Shown: positions 16,947 through 24,813, counted from the stretch's first letter. The stretch: 46,742 nt of DNA from Aliishimia sp963922415 (GCA_963922415.1 CAWUIP010000013.1:1-46742); one strand, 5' to 3'. Made by a program: numbers and translations. The notes: generated from the sequence alone by a model not told the origin.

Positions 16947-18347
16947 CTATCCGACGCGGTAGGGCAGCACGTCGCGTTGGTCGTGATCGACGTCCAAGGG
17001 CCGCTCCACCGGCGGGACAGAGCGTTGATGACAGCGGCTGCGCTCGCAAATGCGGCAAGAGATGCCAATAGGTTCGAAGGCTTCGGGCCGCGTGACGTCA
17101 AGTCCATCCGCGTAGACGAGCGCGCCCGCATGGGCGACCTCGCAGCCCAAAGCGATCGCATAGCGCCGCACCGGCGCGCCGTAGCGCCCAGCGGATTTCG
17201 TCACATCGCGCGCGATTGAGACATAGCGCACGCCGTCGGGCGTTTCGGCCAATTGGCGCAGGAATTGCCCGGGCATCTCGAAGGCACGGTGCACGTTCCA
17301 CAACGGGCACGCGCCGCCAAAGCGGGCAAATTGCAGCCGTGTGGCAGAGTGGCGTTTGGTGATCGTGCCCGCCTGATCCACGCGCACAAAGAAGAAGGGC
17401 ACGCCCTTGGCGCCAGGACGCTGGAGCGTCGACAAGCGGTGGGCCACTTGTTCAATCGATGCGCCAAACCGGCTTGAGAGTGCCTCCAGATCGTGGCGGG
17501 TTTCCAACGCAGCCTCTTGGAACTCACCATAGGGCATCAGGGCTGCGCCCGCGAAGTAATTCGCCAGCCCGATCTTTGCGATGGCGCGGGCCTCACTGCT
17601 TTGGAACCGCGCGAGATCAAGCGTCGCCTCAAGAAGCTTGTCCTGGGTCAGCAAAGCCACCTGCAGGAGCAACTGAAACGTCTGCGTTTCCGGGGCGGAG
17701 AGGGCCGAGAGGGTCAGGATTTTATTCTCAGCATCAAAGCGGCGCAGCATGTCGGCCTCTTCAAACCGGACCTTGACGCCGTGATTGCCCAGACGCGCCA
17801 CAGCAGCGACGCGGATGTTCTTTAACCCACCGTCTTTGCTGGCAAAATGTTCGGCGGCACGGTCAACCGCGTCGATATAGTTGTCGCAGTAGTGAAAGAA
17901 ATCGCGCACCTCGTCCCAGGCGCTGGGCTTGGCTTGCGCATCTGCGCGCCCCAACGCCTCATCCAGGGACGCCAAACGCTCTTGCCCATCGCGGTATGCG
18001 CGGTGGAGGCTGAGAAAGGCGCGTGCCAGGCCGGGGGCGTTTGAGGCCGTCAATCGCAGATCCGCCAGCGGCGGGGCCTCGCCCGCAAAGACGGGGTCTG
18101 CCAGCGCCTCGCGCATATCCGATATCACGCGCTCGCTGTCGCTCGTCGAAAGCTCGGTCACGTCCAAGCCAAACTCGCTTGCCAGGGCCAGGATCACGGT
18201 CGAGGATACGGGCCGCGCGTTATTCTCCATCTGGTTCAGATAGGGCAGGGAGACACCCAGCTTGGCCGAAAAGTCTTTTTGCGTCAGTCCGATACGCTGG
18301 CGCACCTCGCGCAGCTTTGCGCCCACATAGAGTTTTTGAGTGGCCAT
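16947..18347 (-). CDS. pccR: short-chain fatty acyl-CoA regulator (ScfR/PccR/RamB family)
   Basis: A 466-residue transcription regulator. An XRE-type helix-turn-helix covers about residues 8-64 (LREVRQRIGLTQKDFSAKLG). The middle is an IrrE-like (DUF955) region without an HExxH motif, and the C terminus is the DUF2083 short-chain fatty acyl domain with GGACPLWN, LGCEVAHA and the C-R-I-C-x4-C cysteine cluster. PccR of Rhodobacter sphaeroides, the model for this family, activates propionyl-CoA carboxylase and recognises TTTGCAAA-type sequences. Here pccB lies one gene away, and such sequences occur before both pccB and this gene. The tight convergence with the GMC gene leaves no room for a terminator. 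Confidence 0.9.
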   Translation of the reverse strand: MATQKLYVGAKLREVRQRIGLTQKDFSAKLGVSLPYLNQMENNARPVSSTVILALASEFGLDVTELSTSDSERVISDMREALADPVFAGEAPPLADLRLTASNAPGLARAFLSLHRAYRDGQERLASLDEALGRADAQAKPSAWDEVRDFFHYCDNYIDAVDRAAEHFASKDGGLKNIRVAAVARLGNHGVKVRFEEADMLRRFDAENKILTLSALSAPETQTFQLLLQVALLTQDKLLEATLDLARFQSSEARAIAKIGLANYFAGAALMPYGEFQEAALETRHDLEALSSRFGASIEQVAHRLSTLQRPGAKGVPFFFVRVDQAGTITKRHSATRLQFARFGGACPLWNVHRAFEMPGQFLRQLAETPDGVRYVSIARDVTKSAGRYGAPVRRYAIALGCEVAHAGALVYADGLDVTRPEAFEPIGISCRICERSRCHQRSVPPVERPLDVDHDQRDVLPYRVG

Positions 18348-18370
18348 GTCCCCATACCCCCGCCCTGGAG

Positions 18371-18408
18371 TTTGCAGCTTTGCAGATGTTCAGGCTAAGT
18401 TTGCAAAC
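18371..18408. promoter_or_regulatory. probable PccR autoregulatory operator
   Basis: Between the MFS and pccR genes, 23-60 bases upstream of the pccR start, lie TTTGCAG (18371-18377), a second TTTGCAG (18379-18385), and the perfect 10-bp palindrome GTTTGCAAAC (18399-18408). These match the TTTGCAAA core reported for PccR-type regulators. Autoregulation is inferred from position. Confidence 0.6.
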
Positions 18409-18436
18409 CGCCCGATGCAAGCTTGGCGGTTCATGG

Positions 18437-18452
18437 TTAATCGCGCGTTAAC
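18437..18452. promoter_or_regulatory. CtrA-type full box TTAA-N7-TTAAC
   Basis: The sequence TTAATCGCGCGTTAAC matches the alphaproteobacterial CtrA consensus TTAA-N7-TTAAC exactly and is palindromic when the preceding G is included. It sits in the intergenic gap 90-105 bases upstream of pccR and just beyond the MFS stop. Function is inferred from the match only. Confidence 0.5.
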
Positions 18453-18467
18453 TGTCTTGGGAAAGTC

Positions 18468-19682
18468 CTAGAGGCCCAGCTGTTTTTCGCGTCGGATTGT
18501 GAACATGACCGACAGCACCGCAAGCGCGGAGGTGATGAACATGATCCAAAGCAAAGGTTCGGCCCCGGTTCCTGGCCCCAACACCACGCCCGCCAGCGCA
18601 CCAAGAATCGCGCCGCCGCCCAGCATGATGGCGCCTCCAAGGCCAGACGCAGTGCCCGCAAGATGCGGCCGAACTGACAGCATTCCGGCTGTTGCATTGG
18701 CGATGACAAGCCCGTTGCCGATGCCAACAAATGTCATGAACGCAAAGAACGACAGCGCTGTGCCGAACCCCAACAGGAACACGATCAAGGATAGACCGAC
18801 GCCAACTGCATTGATGACAGACCCGAGCAAGACCAGGCGGTTGACGCCATATTGCGCTGCGTATTGGCCGGTCAAAAAGTTGCCAAAGAAGTACCCGACC
18901 GCGGGTGTGCCGAAGTAGATCCCCAACACCGCGGGCGCCATGCCGAAGACCTCCGTGCCCACAAATGACGCCCCGCCAAGGTATGAAAAGAAGGCCCCTG
19001 ACGCGAATGTCGCTGTGAGCGCGTACCCCCAAAAACGTTGCGATGCGAAAAGCTCAGGATACTGCCGGAACTGTTCGCCCAACGTCAGTCCAGAGGCGGT
19101 CTTGGTTTCACCCATGTCGCGCCAACAGATCACCCATGTCGCTGCGCCAAGCAAGAACAGAAGCCAAAAACTGGCTTGCCAGCCGATGAATTCGTCGAGC
19201 GCGCCGCCAATCATCGGGGCGATCATCGGCACGACGGCCATGCCCATGGTCACGTAACCAATCATCGAGGCCGCTTTGTCCTGGGGATACATGTCCCGCA
19301 CCACGGCGCGGCTCAGCACAAGCCCCGTCGCCATAACCGCTTGCAGGGTGCGAAAGATCAAAAACACAACGGCATTGGGCGCGAAAATGCATCCCAACGT
19401 GGACAGCATGAACAGAAACGCGCCCCAAAGCAGAACCGGCCTGCGCCCGATTTGGTCCGAGATGGGGCCAATCACCAATTGCAGCCCGGCGGAGGTGGCG
19501 AGGTAAATGGTCACCGACATCTGCATGACCCAGTATTCCACCCCAAAATACTGCGCCATGCCCGACAGCGACGGCAGAAAGATATTCATCACCATCGCCG
19601 ACAGGCCCGCCATTAAGATGAGCGTGCTGATATGCGGGGGCGACGTTCTGTCGAGAAATTTGGTATCTGCGGGGGCAGCCAT
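18468..19682 (-). CDS. Bcr/CflA-type multidrug MFS transporter
   Basis: About 404 residues with twelve predicted membrane helices. The loop between helices 2 and 3 carries the MFS motif GPISDQIGRRPVLLWG, and helix 5 has the drug-antiporter-like AVVPMIAPMIGG. The N-terminal segment MNIFLPSLSGMAQYF is typical of the Bcr/CflA drug-resistance branch. I choose the ATG at 19682, which has AGGTG six bases upstream; a GTG at 19691 is also in frame. It is divergent from pccB, so the PccR-like sites between the two could also influence it. Substrate unknown. Confidence 0.88.
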   Translation of the reverse strand: MAAPADTKFLDRTSPPHISTLILMAGLSAMVMNIFLPSLSGMAQYFGVEYWVMQMSVTIYLATSAGLQLVIGPISDQIGRRPVLLWGAFLFMLSTLGCIFAPNAVVFLIFRTLQAVMATGLVLSRAVVRDMYPQDKAASMIGYVTMGMAVVPMIAPMIGGALDEFIGWQASFWLLFLLGAATWVICWRDMGETKTASGLTLGEQFRQYPELFASQRFWGYALTATFASGAFFSYLGGASFVGTEVFGMAPAVLGIYFGTPAVGYFFGNFLTGQYAAQYGVNRLVLLGSVINAVGVGLSLIVFLLGFGTALSFFAFMTFVGIGNGLVIANATAGMLSVRPHLAGTASGLGGAIMLGGGAILGALAGVVLGPGTGAEPLLWIMFITSALAVLSVMFTIRREKQLGL

Positions 19683-19754
19683 GCTATGCACCTAAGTCGC
19701 GATCGGGGGGCTGTCCATCGAAAGCGGCTGTGCGGTGGCGCAGGGAACCGTGTG

Positions 19755-19809
19755 CTTTGCATATTTGCAATTAGCAAAGCCCGTTCTGCAAATACTTTGC
19801 AAATTTGCC
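19755..19809. promoter_or_regulatory. PccR-type operator cluster upstream of pccB
   Basis: In the 192-nt gap between the divergent MFS and pccB genes there are repeated TTTGC/GCAAA half-sites: TTTGC at 19756 and 19764, GCAAA at 19774 and 19788, a full TTTGCAAA at 19796-19803 and TTTGC at 19804. The pair TCTGCAAA (19785-19792) and TTTGCAAA is separated by 3 nt. As I recall, the PccR site of R. sphaeroides is two TTTGCAAA elements with a 4-nt gap, so this is close but not identical. Confidence 0.65.
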
Positions 19810-19874
19810 ATTTTTAACTGTCCGAACCGTGCGCTCCGCCCTATGCATCCCAGAAGGCTAGCAGAGGACACCCG

Positions 19875-21407
19875 ATGAAAGATATCTTGAACGAGCTTGA
19901 AGCCCGCCGCGACGCGGCCCGGCTTGGTGGCGGTCAACACCGGATCGACGCACAGCATGGACGCGGCAAGTTAACCGCGCGTGAACGGTTGGATCTTTTG
20001 CTGGATGAAGGCTCGTTTGAAGAGTTCGACATGTTCGTCACCCACCGCTGCACGGACTTCGGGATGGAAAATTCCAAACCCGCAGGCGACGGGGTGGTCA
20101 CCGGCTGGGGCACGATCAACGGCCGTCAGGTCTATGTCTTCAGCCAGGATTTCACTGTGCTGGGCGGGTCCGTCTCGGCCACGCACGCGATGAAGATCTG
20201 CAAGATCATGGATATGGCCATGGAAAACGGCGCGCCGGTGATCGGGATCAACGATTCCGGTGGCGCGCGCATCCAAGAGGGTGTCGACAGTCTGGCGGGC
20301 TATGGCGAGGTCTTTCAGCGCAACATCATGGCTTCGGGCGTGGTGCCGCAGATCTCGGTGATCATGGGGCCCTGCGCGGGCGGCGCGGTCTATTCGCCTG
20401 CGATGACCGACTTCATCTTTATGGTCAAAGACAGCTCTTACATGTTCGTCACCGGGCCGGACGTGGTCAAAACCGTCACCAATGAACAGGTGACGGCGGA
20501 GGAGTTGGGCGGTGCCTCGACCCACACGCGCAAGTCTTCGGTGGCCGATGGCGCGTTTGAAAACGATGTAGAGGCGCTGTCGGAAGTGCGCCGTCTCGTT
20601 GACTTCCTGCCGTCCTCCAACCGCGAAAAGCCGCCCGTGCGCCCGTTTTTTGACGATCCCGCACGGATCGAATCCTCGCTCGACACGCTGGTGCCGGACA
20701 ATCCCAACCAGCCTTACGACATGAAAGAGCTGATCCTGAAGATCGCGGACGAGGGCGACTTTTACGAGATCCAGGCCGATTTTGCGGGCAACATCCTGAC
20801 AGGCTTTATCCGGCTGGAAGGGCAGACCGTGGGCGTCGTGGCAAACCAGCCGATGGTGCTGGCAGGTGTGCTGGACATCGACAGCGCGCGCAAGGCCGCG
20901 CGGTTCGTACGGTTCTGCGACTGTTTCGAAATCCCGATCCTCAGCCTGGTGGATGTGCCGGGCTTCCTGCCGGGGACGAGCCAAGAGTATCAGGGCGTGA
21001 TCAAGCATGGGGCAAAACTGCTCTTTGCCTATGGCGAGGCGACGGTACCGAAGGTCACCGTGATCACGCGCAAGGCCTATGGCGGGGCCTATGTGGTGAT
21101 GGCATCGAAGCACATGCGCGCAGACTTTAACTATGCCTGGCCCACAGCGGAAGTGGCGGTGATGGGCGCGAAGGGGGCCACCGAGATCCTGCACCGCGCC
21201 GATCTGGGCGACGCCGAAAAGACCGCGCAGCACACCAAGGATTATGAAGACCGCTTCGCCAATCCGTTTGTCGCCGCCGAGCGGGGGTTCATCGACGAGG
21301 TGATCATGCCCCAATCCACCCGCAAACGCGTCGCCCGCGCCTTCGCCTCGCTGCGCAACAAGCAGCAGAAGATGCCGTGGAAGAAGCATGACAATATTCC
21401 ACTCTGA
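19875..21407 (+). CDS. pccB: propionyl-CoA carboxylase beta subunit (carboxyltransferase)
   Basis: A 510-residue carboxyltransferase that moves the carboxyl group from carboxybiotin to propionyl-CoA, giving methylmalonyl-CoA. The N-terminal half has INDSGGARIQEGVDSLAGYG and GPCAGGAVYSPAMTDF, the acyl-CoA site with its oxyanion glycines. The C-terminal half has DVPGFLPGTSQEYQGVIKHGAK and RKAYGGAYVVM, the biotin site. Asp in the PGFLPG-preceding DVPG region and overall length match PccB rather than AccD. The ATG at 19875 has an AGAGGA ribosome site. Its last 20 bases overlap the next small gene. PccR-like sites lie upstream; pccA is 4 kb downstream on the same strand. Confidence 0.96.
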   Translation: MKDILNELEARRDAARLGGGQHRIDAQHGRGKLTARERLDLLLDEGSFEEFDMFVTHRCTDFGMENSKPAGDGVVTGWGTINGRQVYVFSQDFTVLGGSVSATHAMKICKIMDMAMENGAPVIGINDSGGARIQEGVDSLAGYGEVFQRNIMASGVVPQISVIMGPCAGGAVYSPAMTDFIFMVKDSSYMFVTGPDVVKTVTNEQVTAEELGGASTHTRKSSVADGAFENDVEALSEVRRLVDFLPSSNREKPPVRPFFDDPARIESSLDTLVPDNPNQPYDMKELILKIADEGDFYEIQADFAGNILTGFIRLEGQTVGVVANQPMVLAGVLDIDSARKAARFVRFCDCFEIPILSLVDVPGFLPGTSQEYQGVIKHGAKLLFAYGEATVPKVTVITRKAYGGAYVVMASKHMRADFNYAWPTAEVAVMGAKGATEILHRADLGDAEKTAQHTKDYEDRFANPFVAAERGFIDEVIMPQSTRKRVARAFASLRNKQQKMPWKKHDNIPL

Positions 21408-22170
21408 TATCTCGCGCCAGAAAACTCTGGGTTTGATTGGGGCCATGATCGCTGTCATCGTCGTTTTTGCGGGTTTGCTTTTGGCATCCACAGACGAAGA
21501 AAAGTCGACGAAAACGCATAGCCTATTCAACGCGTTTGGCGTTGTTTGGGAAATGAAAAAAATTGAGTGGCGTAAGGCCGAGGGCCTATACGCGTTGAAG
21601 TTTGAAGCGCACCCTGTTCGTGGAAGTGGCAAACTTCCTGGATCAGAAGTCGAGGTTGCAAACGCGTTTTGCGGTGCTGTGTTAACTTCGCTTCCAAAAG
21701 ATGCCCCCGTCGGCCATAGAAACGAGGTGTTTCGCGTCCGCGCATTGCTCCCGGCGTTGGAGAGAGACGGACAGATCCCAGACGTCATCGCAAATATCGT
21801 CGACGGTCGGTGCGAAGCGCATGTAGATGCTGGTCGTTTTATGCTGTCGTATCCAGGGCTTGCACCAGATTGGGTGTTGTTCGAATGGAAGGCGGACAAC
21901 GCTGATCTAGACGGTTTCAAAGTGGTGTTCCGCCGGACTGCGGACGCGCCGCTAAATTCACTGGATCTAGCGCTGGCGTGCCGCGCGGCGTTCTTTGATT
22001 TGCCTCAGATTTTGGGTGAGCATCTAGAAGCATTTCGTCGATTGGAGACGATCCGGATCGCAGCCGAAGCGGGCGCTGGGAGCGGGTTGTTTCGTGCGTC
22101 GCGCGCCCTGACTTGGGATGTGCCGGTGGCGTCGGAAGAGTGTGGTCAAGCGGCGGAGGTTAAGCTTTGA
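21388..22170 (+). CDS. hypothetical single-pass membrane protein
   Basis: A 260-residue protein not assigned to a family. Residues 14-33 form one hydrophobic segment (LGLIGAMIAVIVVFAGLLLA), after which the chain is soluble, so it is probably anchored with a periplasmic domain of about 220 residues. Two cysteines lie in NAFCGAV and GRCEAH, and more near the C terminus. The start at 21388 overlaps pccB by 20 nt; a later Met at residue 20 would delete half of the membrane helix. Codon use looks less biased to C and G than in pccB, hinting at a faster-evolving accessory gene. The ridA-like gene follows 12 nt later. Confidence 0.65.
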   Translation: MTIFHSDISRQKTLGLIGAMIAVIVVFAGLLLASTDEEKSTKTHSLFNAFGVVWEMKKIEWRKAEGLYALKFEAHPVRGSGKLPGSEVEVANAFCGAVLTSLPKDAPVGHRNEVFRVRALLPALERDGQIPDVIANIVDGRCEAHVDAGRFMLSYPGLAPDWVLFEWKADNADLDGFKVVFRRTADAPLNSLDLALACRAAFFDLPQILGEHLEAFRRLETIRIAAEAGAGSGLFRASRALTWDVPVASEECGQAAEVKL

Positions 22171-22182
22171 GGGTCACTGTAG

Positions 22183-22578
22183 ATGTCTGACGCCGTCTTC
22201 CATATGATCCCTGGCGGCCCGCGGCCTGTGGCACCGTTTTCCCACGCTGTAGAGGCGGACGGGTGGGTGATCCTCACGGGGCAGATGCCGACGGATCCGG
22301 GGGCACCTGATGCGCCCTTGCCGGACGGGGTGGAGGCGCAGACACGGGCGGTGATGCGGAACCTTGAGATTGTGCTGCACGGCGTGGGCCTGGATCTGAG
22401 CCATGTGGTGCAGATGCGCGCCTACCTCACAGAGTTCGCCCGCGACTACGCGGCGTTCAACGACACCTATGCCAGCTATTTCCCCGAAGACCGGCGGCCC
22501 GCGCGCACGACCGTGGGCGTCACCGCGCTCGCCGTGGGGGCGCTTGTTGAAATCGACTGTGTGGCGAAACGACCATGA
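22183..22578 (+). CDS. RidA/YjgF family protein
   Basis: A 131-residue member of the RidA (YjgF/YER057c/UK114) family. Canonical RidA deaminates reactive enamine or imine intermediates from PLP enzymes. Visible features are FSHAVEADGWVILTGQ, the central helix MRNLEIVLHGVGLDLSHVV, and the C-terminal RPARTTVGVTALAVGALVEID with the Arg that binds carboxylates, so deaminase activity is plausible. Length is typical. Its stop codon overlaps the start of the next gene as ATGA. The group of four coupled genes from here to 23698 forms one translational unit. Confidence 0.9.
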   Translation: MSDAVFHMIPGGPRPVAPFSHAVEADGWVILTGQMPTDPGAPDAPLPDGVEAQTRAVMRNLEIVLHGVGLDLSHVVQMRAYLTEFARDYAAFNDTYASYFPEDRRPARTTVGVTALAVGALVEIDCVAKRP

Positions 22579-22916
22579 GCGGGCGGGGTTGGCATATGGT
22601 CGAAGAAGGCGGCGCGGTGACGCTTTGCCGTCACCTGCCGCCGCGCTTTGACGTGATGGCGGAAGGGCAGCTGCCCGAAGGCTCCGCCACGCGCTATGCC
22701 CACCAAATCCGCCAAGACATGTGGCGCGCGCTGCAATCGGTGCGGGGGTTCTCGCCCGTGGTGCGCCTGACGCCCAGCACAGGCGGATGGCGGGTCGAGG
22801 CAGGGGGCCGCGTCGCGCGTCCTGCGCCCGGGATCACGGACCAAATCGCCACGCTTCTCGCCGACCCGGCGCTGCGCATTCGCTGGATCACCCATGCCCA
22901 AAGGAGACGCCGATGA
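22575..22916 (+). CDS. hypothetical protein coupled to the RidA-like gene
   Basis: A 113-residue protein not recognised. It is rich in Arg and Gly, with GRGWHMVEEGGAVTL at the start, a possible helix QIRQDMWRALQSVRGF in the middle and a basic RRRR end. No signal peptide or membrane segment is evident. Both ends overlap neighbours by ATGA (22575 and 22913-22916), so it is certainly translated in an operon with ridA and the cupin gene; this is the main reason to regard it as real. Confidence 0.7.
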   Translation: MSGRGWHMVEEGGAVTLCRHLPPRFDVMAEGQLPEGSATRYAHQIRQDMWRALQSVRGFSPVVRLTPSTGGWRVEAGGRVARPAPGITDQIATLLADPALRIRWITHAQRRRR

Positions 22917-23305
22917 CGCTGTGGAAAAACCAAGCCTTCACCATCGCGCATGCCGATGACGGCAAGTTCGAAGGCGCAGGGCTGCGCCCCTTCTTCGAAT
23001 ACCGCCAGTTGGGGATCAAAGAGGCGACCCAAGGCAAATTTGGCGCGCATGTGATCCGCGCGGTACCCGGGATGGAGAGCCCTGGCGGCTGGCATTCGCA
23101 CGATCTCGACTTCCAGATGGTCTACGTCACGCAAGGCTGGGTGGTTTTTGAATACGAGGAGACGGGCGAGCACATGCTGCGGGCCGGGTCCTGCGTCCTG
23201 CAGCCGCCTGGGATCAAGCATCGCGAGGTGCGGCACTCCGACGACATGGAGCTGATCGAGATCACATCGCCGGCTGATTTCGCCACAGCGGATGAGACGG
23301 TTTAA
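22913..23305 (+). CDS. cupin-domain protein
   Basis: A 130-residue single cupin domain. Motif 1 is GGWHSHDLDFQMVYVTQGW at about residues 62-80, with two histidines and a Gln/Asp pattern suited to metal binding. Motif 2 is LQPPGIKHREVRHSD at about residues 97-111. The substrate is unknown; small cupins of this type serve as dioxygenases, isomerases or storage/sensing proteins. The ATG at 22913 has AAGGAG upstream and overlaps the previous stop, while an open frame back to 22721 is antisense-like and ignored. The next gene begins 3 nt after its stop. Confidence 0.85.
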   Translation: MTLWKNQAFTIAHADDGKFEGAGLRPFFEYRQLGIKEATQGKFGAHVIRAVPGMESPGGWHSHDLDFQMVYVTQGWVVFEYEETGEHMLRAGSCVLQPPGIKHREVRHSDDMELIEITSPADFATADETV

Positions 23306-23308
23306 GCG

Positions 23309-23698
23309 ATGCGGGCGCTGTGCATATCCCTTTTGGCCTGCGGCACGGCGCTGGGGGCAGAGGACCTCGGCCTGCCATCGGGGTTGATGCCAGAGCTGCA
23401 CGAAGTGTTGATCGACGAAGTCAACGCCGAAAGCTGGGCGCGGTTTCGCCTGCTCGCGCCCGAGATTGCGCGCGGGCGGCCCGAGGCCCCCGACTACTTC
23501 GCGCTAGAGGCGGATTTCCCGATCCTCTGCCGCGCATTGGCGCTGCCATATCTGACCGAATACGCGCTTTCCCCCGACAAAATCGCGATCTCTCTGAGCG
23601 ACCGGGTCGTGGAGTTCGGCACGACCGACCCTGACGCGACCCAGTATTTCGAGCTGTTTCGGCTGGAAAACGGTGACTGCATCTGGGAGGCTTTATGA
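23309..23698 (+). CDS. conserved small secreted protein
   Basis: A 129-residue protein with a short signal peptide (residues 1 to about 17, LLACGTALGAED) so probably periplasmic. The mature part contains RFRLLAPEIARG, a FPILCRALALPYL segment, and the terminal EFGTTDP…YFELFRLENG…IWEAL. The two mature cysteines (in ILCRAL and DCIWEAL) may form a disulfide. From memory this resembles a roseobacter family labelled DUF6497, which I cannot verify. It follows the cupin gene by 3 nt and closes the coupled unit that starts at ridA. Confidence 0.7.
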   Translation: MRALCISLLACGTALGAEDLGLPSGLMPELHEVLIDEVNAESWARFRLLAPEIARGRPEAPDYFALEADFPILCRALALPYLTEYALSPDKIAISLSDRVVEFGTTDPDATQYFELFRLENGDCIWEAL

Positions 23699-23912
23699 CG
23701 TATCCACAATATGTTGCGGGGCACCCTTTATGTGGATTTCTATGTGGGTATTTTCCGCCACAGCTTTCGCGCCTAGACCGCATCTTCTATCTTTTGCCAC
23801 GTTCTCCAGGTATCTTCAGGCTGAGGGCCTCGGTCGAGATCCTTACCTCGAGACCGGTCGGTTTGGGGCGTTTCGGCGTGCCAAGCGGCCGAAACCTTAA
23901 CAGGAGAAAGAG
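23699..23912. other. 214-nt intergenic leader with secondary structure
   Basis: No gene seen. Two inverted repeats precede the small lipoprotein gene. One is an imperfect pair around 23830-23857, built from CGGTC-GAG and CTC-GA-GACCG. The other has the perfect 8-bp arms GTTTCGGC (23870-23877) and GCCGAAAC (23888-23895) with a 10-nt loop. The second ends 10 nt before the AGGAGA ribosome site, so it may be part of the mRNA leader or a small RNA. Confidence 0.4.
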
Positions 23913-24056
23913 ATGTCGCAGAGCATCAAAATCCTTGGCGTGCTGGGCCTTGTTGTCCTTGCCGCCGCGTGTGCACGTGAGCAGGAAGAAGAATTCGTCG
24001 TGGTCGACCCAGAGCCGATCTCGCAAGAACCCGTTTACACGGGTAAATTCAAGTAA
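23913..24056 (+). CDS. 47-residue lipoprotein
   Basis: A very short gene: an ATG at 23913 with an AGGAGA ribosome site 7 nt upstream, and a TAA at 24054-24056. The product has a hydrophobic signal (KILGVLGLVVL) ending in the lipobox LAAAC, with Cys20 as the lipidated residue. The mature 28 residues begin with an acidic run (EQEEE) and end PVYTGKFK. The C-terminal VYTGKF tail resembles tails of other short alphaproteobacterial lipoproteins. Probably inserted in the outer or inner membrane; role unknown. A hairpin follows at 24075-24098. Confidence 0.78.
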   Translation: MSQSIKILGVLGLVVLAAACAREQEEEFVVVDPEPISQEPVYTGKFK

Positions 24057-24074
24057 GCTTGCGTCTATGACACA

Positions 24075-24098
24075 GGGACGGGCGAACGGGCCCGTCCC
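24075..24098 (+). terminator. hairpin terminator after the 47-residue lipoprotein gene
   Basis: Perfect 9-bp arms GGGACGGGC and GCCCGTCCC enclose a 6-nt loop, followed by GCCTTTC. The T-run is short but the stem is very stable and it begins 18 nt after the stop codon. Confidence 0.6.
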
Positions 24099-24122
24099 GC
24101 CTTTCGCCCGGTGGAGGCAGCC

Positions 24123-24479
24123 ATGCTGAAACACCGCGGCTTTCCAGGCCGACTGCCTGGTACGGACTATCAATTCACAATCCGACGCCCGAACCCCAAA
24201 GGGGTCACGCCACTTAAAGCGCGTGAACGTTTCCGCGACCGCAAGCCGTTGGATAAGCGCGCCGATGCGGCGTTCTTAGAGGCGTTGTGGCAGAATTTCG
24301 GCGATGAACCGTTTGAACGCGGGAACTTAGACGCAGGTCGTTTAAGTTGGCTTTTCAACCGTGAAGTGATTCCCGCAGAGGATCCCTTCGATCCAGAGAG
24401 CTATGAGGCCCTTTTGCAGGTGGATGCGGTGGCGGCGCGGGCTTCGTTTCCTGACATATTCGGGGAACAATCGGCATGA
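24123..24479 (+). CDS. hypothetical protein
   Basis: A 118-residue soluble, charged protein not assigned to a family. It begins MLKHRGFPGRLPGTDYQ, has a basic stretch NPKGVTPLKARERFRDRK near residue 25, and ends with an acidic half (AEDPFDPESYEALLQVDAVA). No membrane segment or catalytic motif is visible. I prefer the ATG at 24123 to an in-frame GTG at 24111. It lies between hairpin-bounded small lipoprotein genes on the same strand. Confidence 0.6.
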   Translation: MLKHRGFPGRLPGTDYQFTIRRPNPKGVTPLKARERFRDRKPLDKRADAAFLEALWQNFGDEPFERGNLDAGRLSWLFNREVIPAEDPFDPESYEALLQVDAVAARASFPDIFGEQSA

Positions 24480-24813
24480 ATCCGCCGATTTATCCACAAA
24501 TCCGGCACAGAGCGGCTAATTCCCGCAATGCGAGCGTTTTGGTGTTTGAAATCTTAACGAATTGGGTGACATTAAGGTGTGTCGAGCGAGACCCCAGATT
24601 TTCAACTCGCGCGGCACCGTATTTCCGTACCCCTTCCCCTAGCGGGCGGCTTCTTATCCCCAGTTTGAAGTCGCCCGCGATTTATTTCGGTAAGCCGTTG
24701 TTACAGCGGGCTTTTGCCGGAATGTGCTTATCGCTTTTTCGTGTCTTGAACCTTGCGCCTATTCTGTCAGGAACCGCATCAGACCACCAAATCGAGCACA
24801 CAGGAATTGGGCG
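24480..24813. other. 334-nt gap, AT-richer, with a perfect DnaA box
   Basis: No coding frame is supported. The stretch is visibly richer in A and T than its surroundings. It contains the exact DnaA-box consensus TTATCCACA at 24490-24498, alone and without neighbouring copies, so an origin is not suggested. Promoters for the following lipoprotein gene probably lie toward its right end. Confidence 0.45.

Noticed and set aside
19971..21920. 649-codon minus-strand open frame across pccB
   Set aside because: It is antisense to a clearly conserved carboxyltransferase, and its His- and Arg-rich composition is typical of a shadow in GC-rich DNA.
24490..24498. Replication origin around the DnaA box
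   Set aside because: Only one consensus box, no dnaA, parAB, repABC or clustered boxes nearby.
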